A stretch of 64,000 nucleotides of DNA from Streptomyces fagopyri (GTDB taxonomy: Bacteria; Actinomycetota; Actinomycetes; Streptomycetales; Streptomycetaceae): positions 4,588,001-4,652,000 of the forward strand of contig NZ_CP045643.1 of the NCBI RefSeq assembly GCF_009498275.1, read 5' to 3'. The notes below the pieces were generated by a model. It searched no databases, was not told the origin of the DNA, and worked only from the letters and a program-made list of their open reading frames with translations. Within the stretch, counting starts at the first letter, position 1; every line of letters starts with the position of its first letter. The translations under genes and the position numbers were made by a program. Positions 43,288 through 50,587 of the stretch are shown here, piece by piece.

Positions 43288-44910
43288 ATGAGCCAGGACG
43301 GCGCACAGGGCCGGTACGCGGGGCGCGCGGTCGCCGGTGGCCGCTACCAGCTGCGCGATCTGCTCGGCGAGGGCGGCATGGCCTCGGTGCATCTCGCGTA
43401 CGACTCGGTGCTCGACCGCCAGGTGGCGATCAAGACGCTGCACACGGAGCTCGGCCGTGAGCAGGCCTTCCGCGAGCGATTCCGCCGCGAGGCCCAGTCG
43501 GTGGCCAAGCTCACGCACACGAACATCGTCTCGGTCTTCGACACCGGCGAGGACGACCTCAACGGCATGACGACGCCGTACATCGTCATGGAGTACATCG
43601 AGGGCAAGCCGCTCGGCTCGGTCCTCGACGCGGACATCCAGCAGTACGGCGCGATGCCCGCCGACAAGGCCCTGAAGATCACCGCGGACGTGCTGGCGGC
43701 CCTGGAGATCAGCCACGAGATGGGGCTGGTCCACCGGGACATCAAGCCGGGCAACGTGATGATGACGAAGCGGGGCGTCGTCAAGGTCATGGACTTCGGC
43801 ATCGCCCGCGCGATGCAGTCCGGGGTCACCTCGATGACACAGACCGGCATGGTCGTCGGCACCCCGCAGTACCTCTCTCCCGAGCAGGCGCTCGGCCGGG
43901 GCGTGGACGCCAGGTCGGACCTGTACTCGGTCGGCATCATGCTGTTCCAACTGGTCACCGGGCGGCTGCCGTTCGAGGCGGACTCGCCGCTGGCCATCGC
44001 GTACGCGCACGTCCAGGAGGAGCCGGTCGCGCCCTCCTCGGTCAACCGCTCGCTGCCGCCGGCCGTGGACGCGCTGGTCGCCCGCGCGCTGAAGAAGAAC
44101 CCGAACGAGCGTTTCCCGAGCGCCGAGACGATGCGCGACGAGTGCCTGCGCGTGGCCCAGTCGCTCCACGCCGCGCCGCCGAGCATCGTGCCGGGCGCCA
44201 GGACGTCGAGCGGCGCCGGCGTGGCCTCCGCCGTCTTCCCGCCGGTCGACCAGTCGATGCCGACACCGGGTCCCGTGCAGACTCCGTACCAGCCGAACCC
44301 CTACGGCGCCCCGACCCCGCCGCCCACGTCCTCCCCGGCCTACGGCTATCCGCAGCAGGGCGGCTACCAGCCGGCCCCGCAGACCACGCCGTACGCCCAG
44401 CAGCAGCACGGTGTGCCGACCCCGCCGCCGTACCACCTCGCGCCCCAGCACGTGACGCCCGCCCCGGGGGGCCGCAGGAGCAACAAGGGCGTCGTCATCG
44501 GGTCGATCATCGTCGCGATCGTCGCGATCGGCGGTCTGATCGCCACCCTCTCGATGAACGGCGGCGGCAACGACGACAAGGGCGGCGGCGCGAGCACGTC
44601 GCCGTCCGTGGTGGCGAGCCACCGGGGTCCGGATACGTCGAAGACGATCGACACGGAGAAGTGCACCGATCCGCAGGAGTCGTACAACGACCCGGACAAG
44701 ATCCAGGTCCCGGACTTCACCTACCGGTACATCAAGTCGGTCAAGTCCTGCTTCCAGGCCGCGGGCTGGCGGATGAAGCAGACCTCCGTCGACGAGAACA
44801 CGTACGGCGAGGGCACGGTGATGGAGCAGTTCCCCACCGCCGGAACGGACGTCGACCCGAAGGACATGCCCGACATCGAGCTGAAGGTCTCGACCGGCGA
44901 CCCGTCCTGA
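43288..44910 (+). CDS. PASTA-domain Ser/Thr protein kinase
   Basis: A 540-residue Hanks-type kinase. The catalytic domain (residues about 20-285) shows LGEGGMASVHLAYD, VAIKTLHTE, HRDIKPGNV, MDFGIARAMQ and GTPQYLSPEQ. A Pro/Gln/Tyr/Gly-rich juxtamembrane linker follows (about 300-395), one helix (about 400-422, VVIGSIIVAIVAIGGLIATL), and one extracytoplasmic PASTA-like domain (about 468-540) with IQVPDFTYRY and VMEQFPTAGTDVD. PASTA domains sense muropeptides or beta-lactams in PknB relatives, so a cell-wall role is likely; it is not the canonical pknB because the division genes are absent. ATG at 43288 follows GGGGGA. A terminator follows. Confidence 0.93.
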   Translation: MSQDGAQGRYAGRAVAGGRYQLRDLLGEGGMASVHLAYDSVLDRQVAIKTLHTELGREQAFRERFRREAQSVAKLTHTNIVSVFDTGEDDLNGMTTPYIVMEYIEGKPLGSVLDADIQQYGAMPADKALKITADVLAALEISHEMGLVHRDIKPGNVMMTKRGVVKVMDFGIARAMQSGVTSMTQTGMVVGTPQYLSPEQALGRGVDARSDLYSVGIMLFQLVTGRLPFEADSPLAIAYAHVQEEPVAPSSVNRSLPPAVDALVARALKKNPNERFPSAETMRDECLRVAQSLHAAPPSIVPGARTSSGAGVASAVFPPVDQSMPTPGPVQTPYQPNPYGAPTPPPTSSPAYGYPQQGGYQPAPQTTPYAQQQHGVPTPPPYHLAPQHVTPAPGGRRSNKGVVIGSIIVAIVAIGGLIATLSMNGGGNDDKGGGASTSPSVVASHRGPDTSKTIDTEKCTDPQESYNDPDKIQVPDFTYRYIKSVKSCFQAAGWRMKQTSVDENTYGEGTVMEQFPTAGTDVDPKDMPDIELKVSTGDPS

Positions 44911-44953
44911 ACGGGCCGGTGACGACCGGTACCCGGCGACCGGAAGCGTGAAG

Positions 44954-44987
44954 GAGCGGGCCCGGCACGTTCGTGCCGGGCCCGCTC
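44954..44987 (+). terminator. Terminator after the PASTA kinase gene
   Basis: A perfect 15-bp stem (44954-44968 with 44973-44987) with a GTTC tetraloop lies 44 bases after the stop codon. Confidence 0.85.
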
Positions 44988-45130
44988 GGTGTCCGTGATG
45001 CCGTCCGCTTCCCGCCCGCGGTGCCGCCGCTCCACGGGTCCTGCGGTGGCTTCGCCCTACGGGTCCCGCGCTCCCGCCGGACAAGTCCCCCGTGGATCCC
45101 GCCGGCCCCCAGGTCCCGGTGCCGCCGGTC

Positions 45131-45673
45131 CTAGAGGTACGGGCCGCCCGAGCGGCCGCCCGTGCGCGGGTCCTCGTCGCCCTCCACGCCGCCGACGCCC
45201 GGCGGAAGGGCGCGGCGCATCTGCTCCAGCTGTGCCCTGGCCGCCATCTGCTGCGCGAACAGGGTCGTCTGGATTCCGTGGAAGAGACCCTCGAGCCAGC
45301 CGACCAGCTGCGCCTGCGCGATCCGCAGTTCGGCGTCGCTGGGGGTCGCGTCGTGGGTGAAGGGCAGGGAGAGCCGCTCCAGTTCCTCGACCAGTTCGGG
45401 TGCCAGACCGTCCTCCAGCTCCTTCACGGAGCTGGCGTGGATCTCCTTGAGCCGGACCCGGCTCGCCTCGTCCAGGGGCGCGGCGCGCACCTCTTCGAGA
45501 AGTTGCTTGATCATGCTCCCGATGCGCATGACCTTGGCTGGCTGTTCGACCATCTCTGTCACCGGGACCTCGCGGGAGTCCTCGTCACCGGTGCCACCGA
45601 GAGCCGTTCCGTCCTGGCCCACGACCAGGATCTGGGGGTTCTCCGGTGACCGTTCGTTCCTCGGCATCTCCAT
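45131..45673 (-). CDS. bpa: Bacterial proteasome activator (Bpa/PafE)
   Basis: A 180-residue protein that forms a dodecameric ring and opens the 20S proteasome gate without ATP. The central four-helix region (residues about 40-150) has MVEQPAKVMRIGSMIKQLLEE, LKEIHASSVKELEDGLAPEL and QAQLVGWLEGLFHGIQ, typical of Bpa. The C-terminus GGRSGGPYL matches the GQYL-type tail that docks into the proteasome. The ATG at 45673 stands six bases after GACAAT, so the mRNA is probably leaderless. The proteasome genes themselves are not in the window, as is usual for Bpa. Confidence 0.93.
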   Translation of the reverse strand: MEMPRNERSPENPQILVVGQDGTALGGTGDEDSREVPVTEMVEQPAKVMRIGSMIKQLLEEVRAAPLDEASRVRLKEIHASSVKELEDGLAPELVEELERLSLPFTHDATPSDAELRIAQAQLVGWLEGLFHGIQTTLFAQQMAARAQLEQMRRALPPGVGGVEGDEDPRTGGRSGGPYL

Positions 45674-45679
45674 GCCGCC

Positions 45680-45685
45680 ATTGTC
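45680..45685 (-). promoter_or_regulatory. -10 box of bpa
   Basis: GACAAT on the minus strand lies six bases before the ATG at 45673, the leaderless spacing. Confidence 0.45.
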
Positions 45686-45831
45686 TCGCACCCCTCCACC
45701 TCATCACGGTGGCGCCCCCCCGCACAGTGTGATCCACTCCGCCGGTCACCGTCGGGATGCCGGGAAGAGGGCGTCATGTGAGGCTTGCCCCATTGATCAT
45801 GGGACTCCTCTACCGGGAGGGGGTCACCGGC

Positions 45832-46626
45832 GTGACTCCACGGCTCAGTCCACCCCGCGGGCCGATATTGCTGCTGCTTCTGGCGACCGCCCTGGCGTCC
45901 CCGTCGTGGGCCGCCACCTGTGCGGCGGCGTCCTCCGCCCCGCCGTCCGCACCGCCGGCCACCTCGCCGCGCGCCTCACCGTCCGCTTCGGCCCCGCCCT
46001 CGCCCTCCCGCCGGCCGTCCGCGTCACCGTCTCGCCGGCCGTCCGCCGTGTCGGACCACTCGCCGTCCGCCGCCCCGCCGCCGCACCGGCCGTCCACGTC
46101 ACCGTCGCACCGGCCGTCCGCGTCACCGTCTCGCCGGCCGTCCGCCGTGTCGGACCACTCGCCGTCCGCTCCTCCGGCCCGCTCGCCGTCCGTCCCGGCC
46201 GCCCTTTCGGCCGTCGGACCGGCCGCCGCCGACGCGCCGTCCGTTCCCGAGGCCGCCGGACCCACCCCGGCCGCGGAGGACTCCCGCGCGGGAAGCGACG
46301 CGGGACAGGGACGTGCCCGGCCGGGGCGCGAGGAGAGGAACGACGGTGCGGGCGAGAACGACGAGGACTCCGCGCCGACGTACACGGACCGCGACCCCGT
46401 CGACGAGAGCGCCGGGTCCGGTACCTCGCGGGACGGTCTGGACGGGACGGGAGACGGCGCCACCGGGCCGCCGAACGGCGCCGTACCCGTCGAGCAGCAC
46501 GTCGTGGGCCCCGGCACCGCGTCGACGCGGCCGGCGCTCCGGGTCCTGCCCCTGGGCGGCGGCCTGATCCTCATCGGCCTGGGCCTGGGAATGGCCTTCC
46601 TCGCCCTGCGCCTGCGGCGCGGCTGA
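45832..46626 (+). CDS. Secreted, membrane-anchored Ser/Pro/Arg-repeat protein of unknown function
   Basis: A 264-residue protein with a signal peptide (GPILLLLLATALASPSWA), a Ser/Pro/Arg-rich repeat region (residues about 28-130, SRRPSASPSRRPSAVSDHS occurring twice), an acidic region (about 150-225), and a C-terminal membrane helix with a basic end (LILIGLGLGMAFLALRLRRG). This is the layout of a cell-surface stalk protein; LPLGGG precedes the helix, but no sortase LxxTG motif is seen. GTG at 45832 is preceded by a strong GGGAGGGGG; an ATG at 45799 is an alternative. A perfect 60-bp in-frame duplication lies inside. Confidence 0.75.
   Translation: MTPRLSPPRGPILLLLLATALASPSWAATCAAASSAPPSAPPATSPRASPSASAPPSPSRRPSASPSRRPSAVSDHSPSAAPPPHRPSTSPSHRPSASPSRRPSAVSDHSPSAPPARSPSVPAALSAVGPAAADAPSVPEAAGPTPAAEDSRAGSDAGQGRARPGREERNDGAGENDEDSAPTYTDRDPVDESAGSGTSRDGLDGTGDGATGPPNGAVPVEQHVVGPGTASTRPALRVLPLGGGLILIGLGLGMAFLALRLRRG
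46011..46169 (+). repeat. Perfect 60-bp in-frame duplication in the Ser/Pro/Arg-repeat gene
   Basis: Bases 46011-46070 and 46110-46169 are identical, offset by 99 bp, a multiple of three. Shorter related CCGGCCGTCC words lie between them. Full conservation at silent sites suggests a recent event or gene conversion. Confidence 0.9.
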
Positions 46627-46633
46627 GCGACCC

Positions 46634-46658
46634 GCCCGGCCGCGCCACCCGGCCGGGC
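46634..46658. terminator. Terminator between the repeat-protein gene and the quinone oxidoreductase gene
   Basis: A 9-bp G/C stem (46634-46642 with 46650-46658) with a 7-base loop lies just after the repeat-protein stop codon, between converging genes. Confidence 0.6.
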
Positions 46659-46708
46659 CCCGAGGAGGACACCCGGGAACACCGGCGGGCGGGCGGGCCG
46701 GGCCCACA

Positions 46709-47689
46709 CTAGGGAGCGAGCAGCAGCACCTTGCCGATGTGCCCGCTCTCCTCCAGGACCCGGTGTGCCGCCGCTGCCTCGCTCATCGGCAGCTCGCGGT
46801 CGACCACCGGGCGCACGTGACCGGAGTCGATCAACGGCCACACGTGCTCACGTACGGCCGCGACGATCGCCGCCTTCTCGCCGAGCGGGCGGGCGCGCAG
46901 TGAGGTCGCGCTGACGGCGGCCCGCTTGACGAGGAGCGCGCCGATGTTCAGCTCGCCCTTGGCGCCGCCCTGCAGGCCGATGATCGCGAGCCGTCCGTTG
47001 ACGGCGAGGGCCCGCACGTTGCGGTCGAGGTACTTGGCGCCCATGTTGTCGAGGATGACGTCGGCGCCGGCGCCGTCCGTCGCCCGCTCGATCTCCTCGA
47101 CGAAGTCCTGCTCGCGGTAGTTGATGAGGACGTCCGCGCCGAGTTCGGCGCAGAAGTCGAGTTTCTCCTTGGTGCCCGCCGTGACGGCGACCTTGGCGCC
47201 CACCGCCTTGGCGAGCTGGATCGCCATCGTGCCGATGCCGCTGGAACCGCCGTGCACGAGCAGGGTCTCGCCCGGACGCAGGTGGGAGATCATGAAGACG
47301 TTCGACCAGACGGTGCAGGCCACCTCGGGCAGCGCCGCCGCCCGTTCGAGGTCCATGCCCTCGGGCACGGGCAGCAGCTGTCCGGCCGGGACGACCACCT
47401 TCTGGGCGTAGCCACCGCCCGCGAGCAGCGCGCACACCTCGTCGCCGACGGCCCACCCCGAGACACCGGGCCCGGTCCCGACGATGCGTCCCGCGCATTC
47501 GAGACCGGGGTAGGGGGACGCTCCGGGCGGCGGGTCGTAGAAGCCCTGCCGCTGCATCAGGTCGGCACGGTTGACCGCGCTCGCCACCACCTCGACGAGA
47601 ACTTCGCCCTCGCCGGGCACGGGGTCCGGGACCTCGTCCCACACCAGCGCCTCTGGTCCACCAGGTTCAGGAATCGTGATCGCGTACAT
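46709..47689 (-). CDS. NAD(P)H quinone oxidoreductase, zinc-free MDR family (PIG3/TP53I3-like)
   Basis: A 326-residue medium-chain dehydrogenase/reductase without the zinc ligands, of the quinone oxidoreductase type. SAVNRADLMQRQGFYDPPPG and PGLECAGRIVGTG are typical of the PIG3 subgroup, and LVHGGSSGIGTMAIQLAK is the nucleotide-binding region. It reduces quinones with NADPH in relatives. TAGCGT on the minus strand (47697-47702) lies seven bases before the ATG, inside the stop codon of the upstream RCK gene, so it may have its own leaderless promoter in addition to read-through. The two genes are ten bases apart. Confidence 0.92.
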   Translation of the reverse strand: MYAITIPEPGGPEALVWDEVPDPVPGEGEVLVEVVASAVNRADLMQRQGFYDPPPGASPYPGLECAGRIVGTGPGVSGWAVGDEVCALLAGGGYAQKVVVPAGQLLPVPEGMDLERAAALPEVACTVWSNVFMISHLRPGETLLVHGGSSGIGTMAIQLAKAVGAKVAVTAGTKEKLDFCAELGADVLINYREQDFVEEIERATDGAGADVILDNMGAKYLDRNVRALAVNGRLAIIGLQGGAKGELNIGALLVKRAAVSATSLRARPLGEKAAIVAAVREHVWPLIDSGHVRPVVDRELPMSEAAAAHRVLEESGHIGKVLLLAP

Positions 47690-47696
47690 GAGGGCG

Positions 47697-47702
47697 ACGC
47701 TA
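47697..47702 (-). promoter_or_regulatory. -10 box of the quinone oxidoreductase gene, overlapping the RCK stop codon
   Basis: TAGCGT on the minus strand lies seven bases before the ATG at 47689, and its TAG is the stop codon of the preceding gene. Confidence 0.4.
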
Positions 47703-48377
47703 CTCCTGCGCGGGGGGCCTGGTGCCCGGCGCCACCGGGGGACGCGGGGCGGCCCGCACGATCGTGATGAGCCGGTCGGTCAGCTGGAGCGTCCCCACGG
47801 CCGGATCGTCGTATGCCAGCACCCGGTGCCCCCGTACGACGCTCACCACCAGGTCCTCGATCTCGCGGACGCCCTGGCCCACCTCGGCCCTTATGACCGG
47901 ACGTTCGACGATGTCGAGTCCGCTGCCCTGCTGGATGAGGTCCTCCATGACCAGGCCCGCGCTGGGGCTGAGCACGGAGAGTCCGAGGAGGCGCCCCGCC
48001 GCGCTGGCGCTGGTGATGACGGCGTCGGCGCCCGACTGCCGCAGCAGCGGCGCGTTCTCCTCCTCCCGCACTGCCGCGACGATCTTCGCCTGGCGGTTGA
48101 GCTGCCGGGCGGTCAGCGTGACCAGCACGGCCGTGTCGTCGCGCTGGGTCGCGATGATGATCTGCCGCGCCTTGCGGACCTCGGCCCGCACCAGTACGTC
48201 GCTGCGGGTCGCGTCCCCGACGATCCCCGCGTAGCCGGCGGCGGTCGCCGCGGCGACCGCCTCGGAGCTGGGGTCGACGACCACGACCTGCCCCTTCCCC
48301 AGTCCCGTCGCGCAGACGGTCTGGACCGCCGACCGCCCCTTGGTCCCGAAGCCGACAACAACCGTGTGGTCCCTCAA
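47700..48377 (-). CDS. Free RCK/TrkA-N potassium-channel regulatory subunit (TTG start)
   Basis: A 225-residue soluble protein: a TrkA-N Rossmann domain (residues about 1-120) with VVVGFGTKGRSAV and acidic end VVVDPS, then a TrkA-C-like part (about 140-215). It has no membrane helix. It aligns along its length with residues 157-365 of the channel encoded divergently (shared stretches include QRDDTA, VTLTARQLN, RQSGAD and AGRLLG). The start is TTG at 48377 with GGAGGGGG upstream; the in-frame TAG 36 bases further upstream rules out a longer protein. It probably assembles into a gating ring with itself or with the channel. Confidence 0.88.
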   Translation of the reverse strand: MRDHTVVVGFGTKGRSAVQTVCATGLGKGQVVVVDPSSEAVAAATAAGYAGIVGDATRSDVLVRAEVRKARQIIIATQRDDTAVLVTLTARQLNRQAKIVAAVREEENAPLLRQSGADAVITSASAAGRLLGLSVLSPSAGLVMEDLIQQGSGLDIVERPVIRAEVGQGVREIEDLVVSVVRGHRVLAYDDPAVGTLQLTDRLITIVRAAPRPPVAPGTRPPAQE

Positions 48378-48557
48378 GGCCGCCCCCTCCAGCAGTCTTC
48401 CGCGTGCACCCTACGAACCTGGCAACGGTGACGACGCTACTGCCAACGGGTACGGCGCCACCGCCGGCAGGACAGCGAGCCCGCGTGCCGGGCGGCATTC
48501 GTCCGGGACCATGGTCACCGTGCTGACTGACTGGATCACCGCCGCAGGGGGCAAGCC

Positions 48558-49667
48558 ATGAGCCACGAGAAGCAGCCCCTCCCCCGACCCGAGAAGTTCT
48601 CGATCCTCCGGTCCCTCTGGTCCCGGTCGCGGGTCGAGGCCCTGGAGGACGCCGAAGCCGGACGCTCCATCACCATGCCCGTCGAGCGGACGCTGCCACC
48701 GCTCCAGCAGGTCCTACGGCGCCTGGCCATGGCTCTGTTGGTGCTGGCCCTGACGACGCTCCTCGTCTGGGTGGACCGTGACGGCTACAACGACAACGCG
48801 GACGGCGCCGTCGACCTCCTGGACGCCGCGTACTACGCGACCGTCACCCTCTCGACCACCGGGTACGGCGACATCACCCCGGTGAGCGACGCCGCCCGGC
48901 TCACCAACATCCTCGTCATCACGCCGCTGCGCGTGCTGTTCCTGATCATCCTGGTCGGCACCACGCTCGAGGTCCTCACGGAACGCACGCGCCAGCAGGT
49001 GCGCGTGCACCGGTGGCGTTCGCGCATGCGGGATCACGTCGTGGTCGTCGGATACGGCACCAAGGGCAGGCACGCCGTCGAGTCGCTGCTGGGCCAGGGC
49101 ACGGCGAAGGACCACATCGTCGTCGTCGATCCGCTGCGCAAGGCGGTCGAGGCCGCCAGCAGCGACGGGCTCGTGGCCGTGCTCGGCGACGCGACACGCA
49201 CCGACACCCTTCGCAAGGCCGAGCTGCAGACGGCCGCGCGCGTCATCGTCGCCCCGCAGCGCGACGACACGGCGGCACTGGTCACGCTCACCGCGCGCCA
49301 GCTCAACAAGCGGGCGGCTCTCGTCGTCGCGGTCCGGGAGGACGAGAACGTCCCCCTGATCAGGCAGAGCGGCGCGGACACCGTCGTCACGAGTTCCAGC
49401 TCGGCCGGCCGTCTCCTCGGCATGTCCGTGGCCAGCCCGCACGTGGCCGACACCCTGGAGGACCTGATGACCCACGGCAGCGGACTCGATCTCGTCGAAC
49501 GTGCGGTGACCGAGGACGAGGTGGGCCGGTCCCCTCGCGACTGCTCCGACCTCGTCGTCGCCGTCGTACGGCGCAAGAAGGTGTTGGACCACACCGCGCC
49601 GGAGGCGGCGGCCCTTCAGCTCGGAGACCGGGTGATCAGCATCAGGCAGGGTCTTCCGCGCAGTTGA
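48558..49667 (+). CDS. Two-helix potassium channel with RCK domain
   Basis: A 369-residue channel. Residues about 55-75 form the first helix (LAMALLVLALTTLLVW), the pore holds the selectivity filter STTGYGDITP (near residue 103), the second helix follows (about 118-136), and a cytoplasmic RCK domain begins at RDHVVVVGYGTKG (from residue 158). The TTGYGD filter indicates K+ selectivity as in MthK. An in-frame ATG at 49026 lies exactly at the RCK boundary, as in MthK where an internal start makes free RCK subunits. GGGGG precedes the ATG by six bases. Divergent from the free RCK gene. Confidence 0.93.
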   Translation: MSHEKQPLPRPEKFSILRSLWSRSRVEALEDAEAGRSITMPVERTLPPLQQVLRRLAMALLVLALTTLLVWVDRDGYNDNADGAVDLLDAAYYATVTLSTTGYGDITPVSDAARLTNILVITPLRVLFLIILVGTTLEVLTERTRQQVRVHRWRSRMRDHVVVVGYGTKGRHAVESLLGQGTAKDHIVVVDPLRKAVEAASSDGLVAVLGDATRTDTLRKAELQTAARVIVAPQRDDTAALVTLTARQLNKRAALVVAVREDENVPLIRQSGADTVVTSSSSAGRLLGMSVASPHVADTLEDLMTHGSGLDLVERAVTEDEVGRSPRDCSDLVVAVVRRKKVLDHTAPEAAALQLGDRVISIRQGLPRS

Positions 49668-49765
49668 CCGGGCGCGGCGCACTGACGACGCACCAGACAC
49701 CCTTCTCTGCCCCGATATGCGGCGGGTTCTGCTTTTGCACCCGTCCGGTCCCCCGACGTCACACG

Positions 49766-49794
49766 TTGGACATGCCCGAAATGACAGTTATTGC
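49766..49794 (+). promoter_or_regulatory. Promoter of the 197-residue secreted protein gene
   Basis: A -35 TTGGAC (49766-49771) and a -10-like TATTGC (49789-49794) are separated by 17 bp. The leader of about 60 bases carries GAGAGAAG before the ATG at 49860. Confidence 0.4.
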
Positions 49795-49859
49795 GGCCAT
49801 TAGTACGTTCAACGCAGGTCGGCTGTCCGGCCGACGTCTCCGAGGCAGAGAGAAGTCAC

Positions 49860-50453
49860 ATGCCCACGCGTACTTTCGCCGTGGCCGCCGCCGTAGGCGC
49901 GGCGGCCTTCGCCACCACCGGCATCACCTACGCCTCGCCCGCCGAATCCACCCACGCCGCCCCGGCCGTCCAGCGGGCGCTCCCGGCCGCCCACAAGGCG
50001 GCCCCGTCCGCCAAGAAGGCCGTCCCCGCCACGCCTCCCCTCGACGGCGGCACCGCGAGCAGGGACAAGGGCGAGGGCGGTGACCGCGACGGCGGTGACC
50101 GCGGGGGCCGCGGCCGCGGCTCGGACCATGAGGGACCCGGGTACATCTACTTCAACGAGCGGACGTACTCCGGTTCCATCGAGGGCTGCATCGCCGCCGC
50201 CAGCGGGCTGGGCGCCAACAGCTTCAGCATCTACAACGACAGCAGAAGGACCGTGGAGGTCTATCGCGGATTCAACTGCAACGGCGGCTCCCCGGTCGCC
50301 ACCGTCGGCCCGCACGGCGCCACCCACGGCGTCGTGACCGGCCCGACCCAAGGCGACGGCCCGTTCGGGGCCGACGCACTCATCGCCGGTGCCATGTTCG
50401 GCGACGACGGCGTCGTGGGCAGCTTCCGGGTGATCAACGACGACGAGTGGTGA
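49860..50453 (+). CDS. Secreted protein of unknown function
   Basis: A 197-residue protein with a signal peptide (MPTRTFAVAAAVGAAAFATT, cleavage near GITYASPA). Next comes an Ala/Pro/Lys region, then a highly charged Gly/Asp/Arg stretch (GEGGDRDGGDRGGRGRG), and a folded C-terminal domain (about residues 95-197) with two Cys (EGCIAAAS and FNCNGGS) likely to form a disulfide. No family is recognised. A terminal aromatic-acidic NDDEW tail is notable. It lies between the channel gene and convergent moeA; parS site 2 is in the gap behind it. Confidence 0.78.
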   Translation: MPTRTFAVAAAVGAAAFATTGITYASPAESTHAAPAVQRALPAAHKAAPSAKKAVPATPPLDGGTASRDKGEGGDRDGGDRGGRGRGSDHEGPGYIYFNERTYSGSIEGCIAAASGLGANSFSIYNDSRRTVEVYRGFNCNGGSPVATVGPHGATHGVVTGPTQGDGPFGADALIAGAMFGDDGVVGSFRVINDDEW

Positions 50454-50507
50454 CCGTTCCGCGGTTCAGCGGCCGCCCCTCCCGGACGGCCGGAGCACGG
50501 ACCGGAC

Positions 50508-50521
50508 GTTTCACGTGAAAC
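50508..50521. other. parS: parS centromere-like site 2
   Basis: A second perfect GTTTCACGTGAAAC, identical to site 1 and 36 kb from it, lies in the 134-bp gap between a secreted-protein gene and moeA, which converge. It matches the Streptomyces ParB-binding consensus. Confidence 0.9.
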
Positions 50522-50587
50522 ACCCCCCGATCCCGCTCACCACCCGTCGTACGGGCCGACTCCTGGCGTCGCCCCGCATCAGGCCGA

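Noticed and set aside
48378..48557. The free RCK gene as a frameshifted remnant of a full K+ channel
   Set aside because: An in-frame TAG lies 36 bases upstream of the TTG and the region to the divergent gene has no pore-like or helix-like coding sequence in any minus frame.
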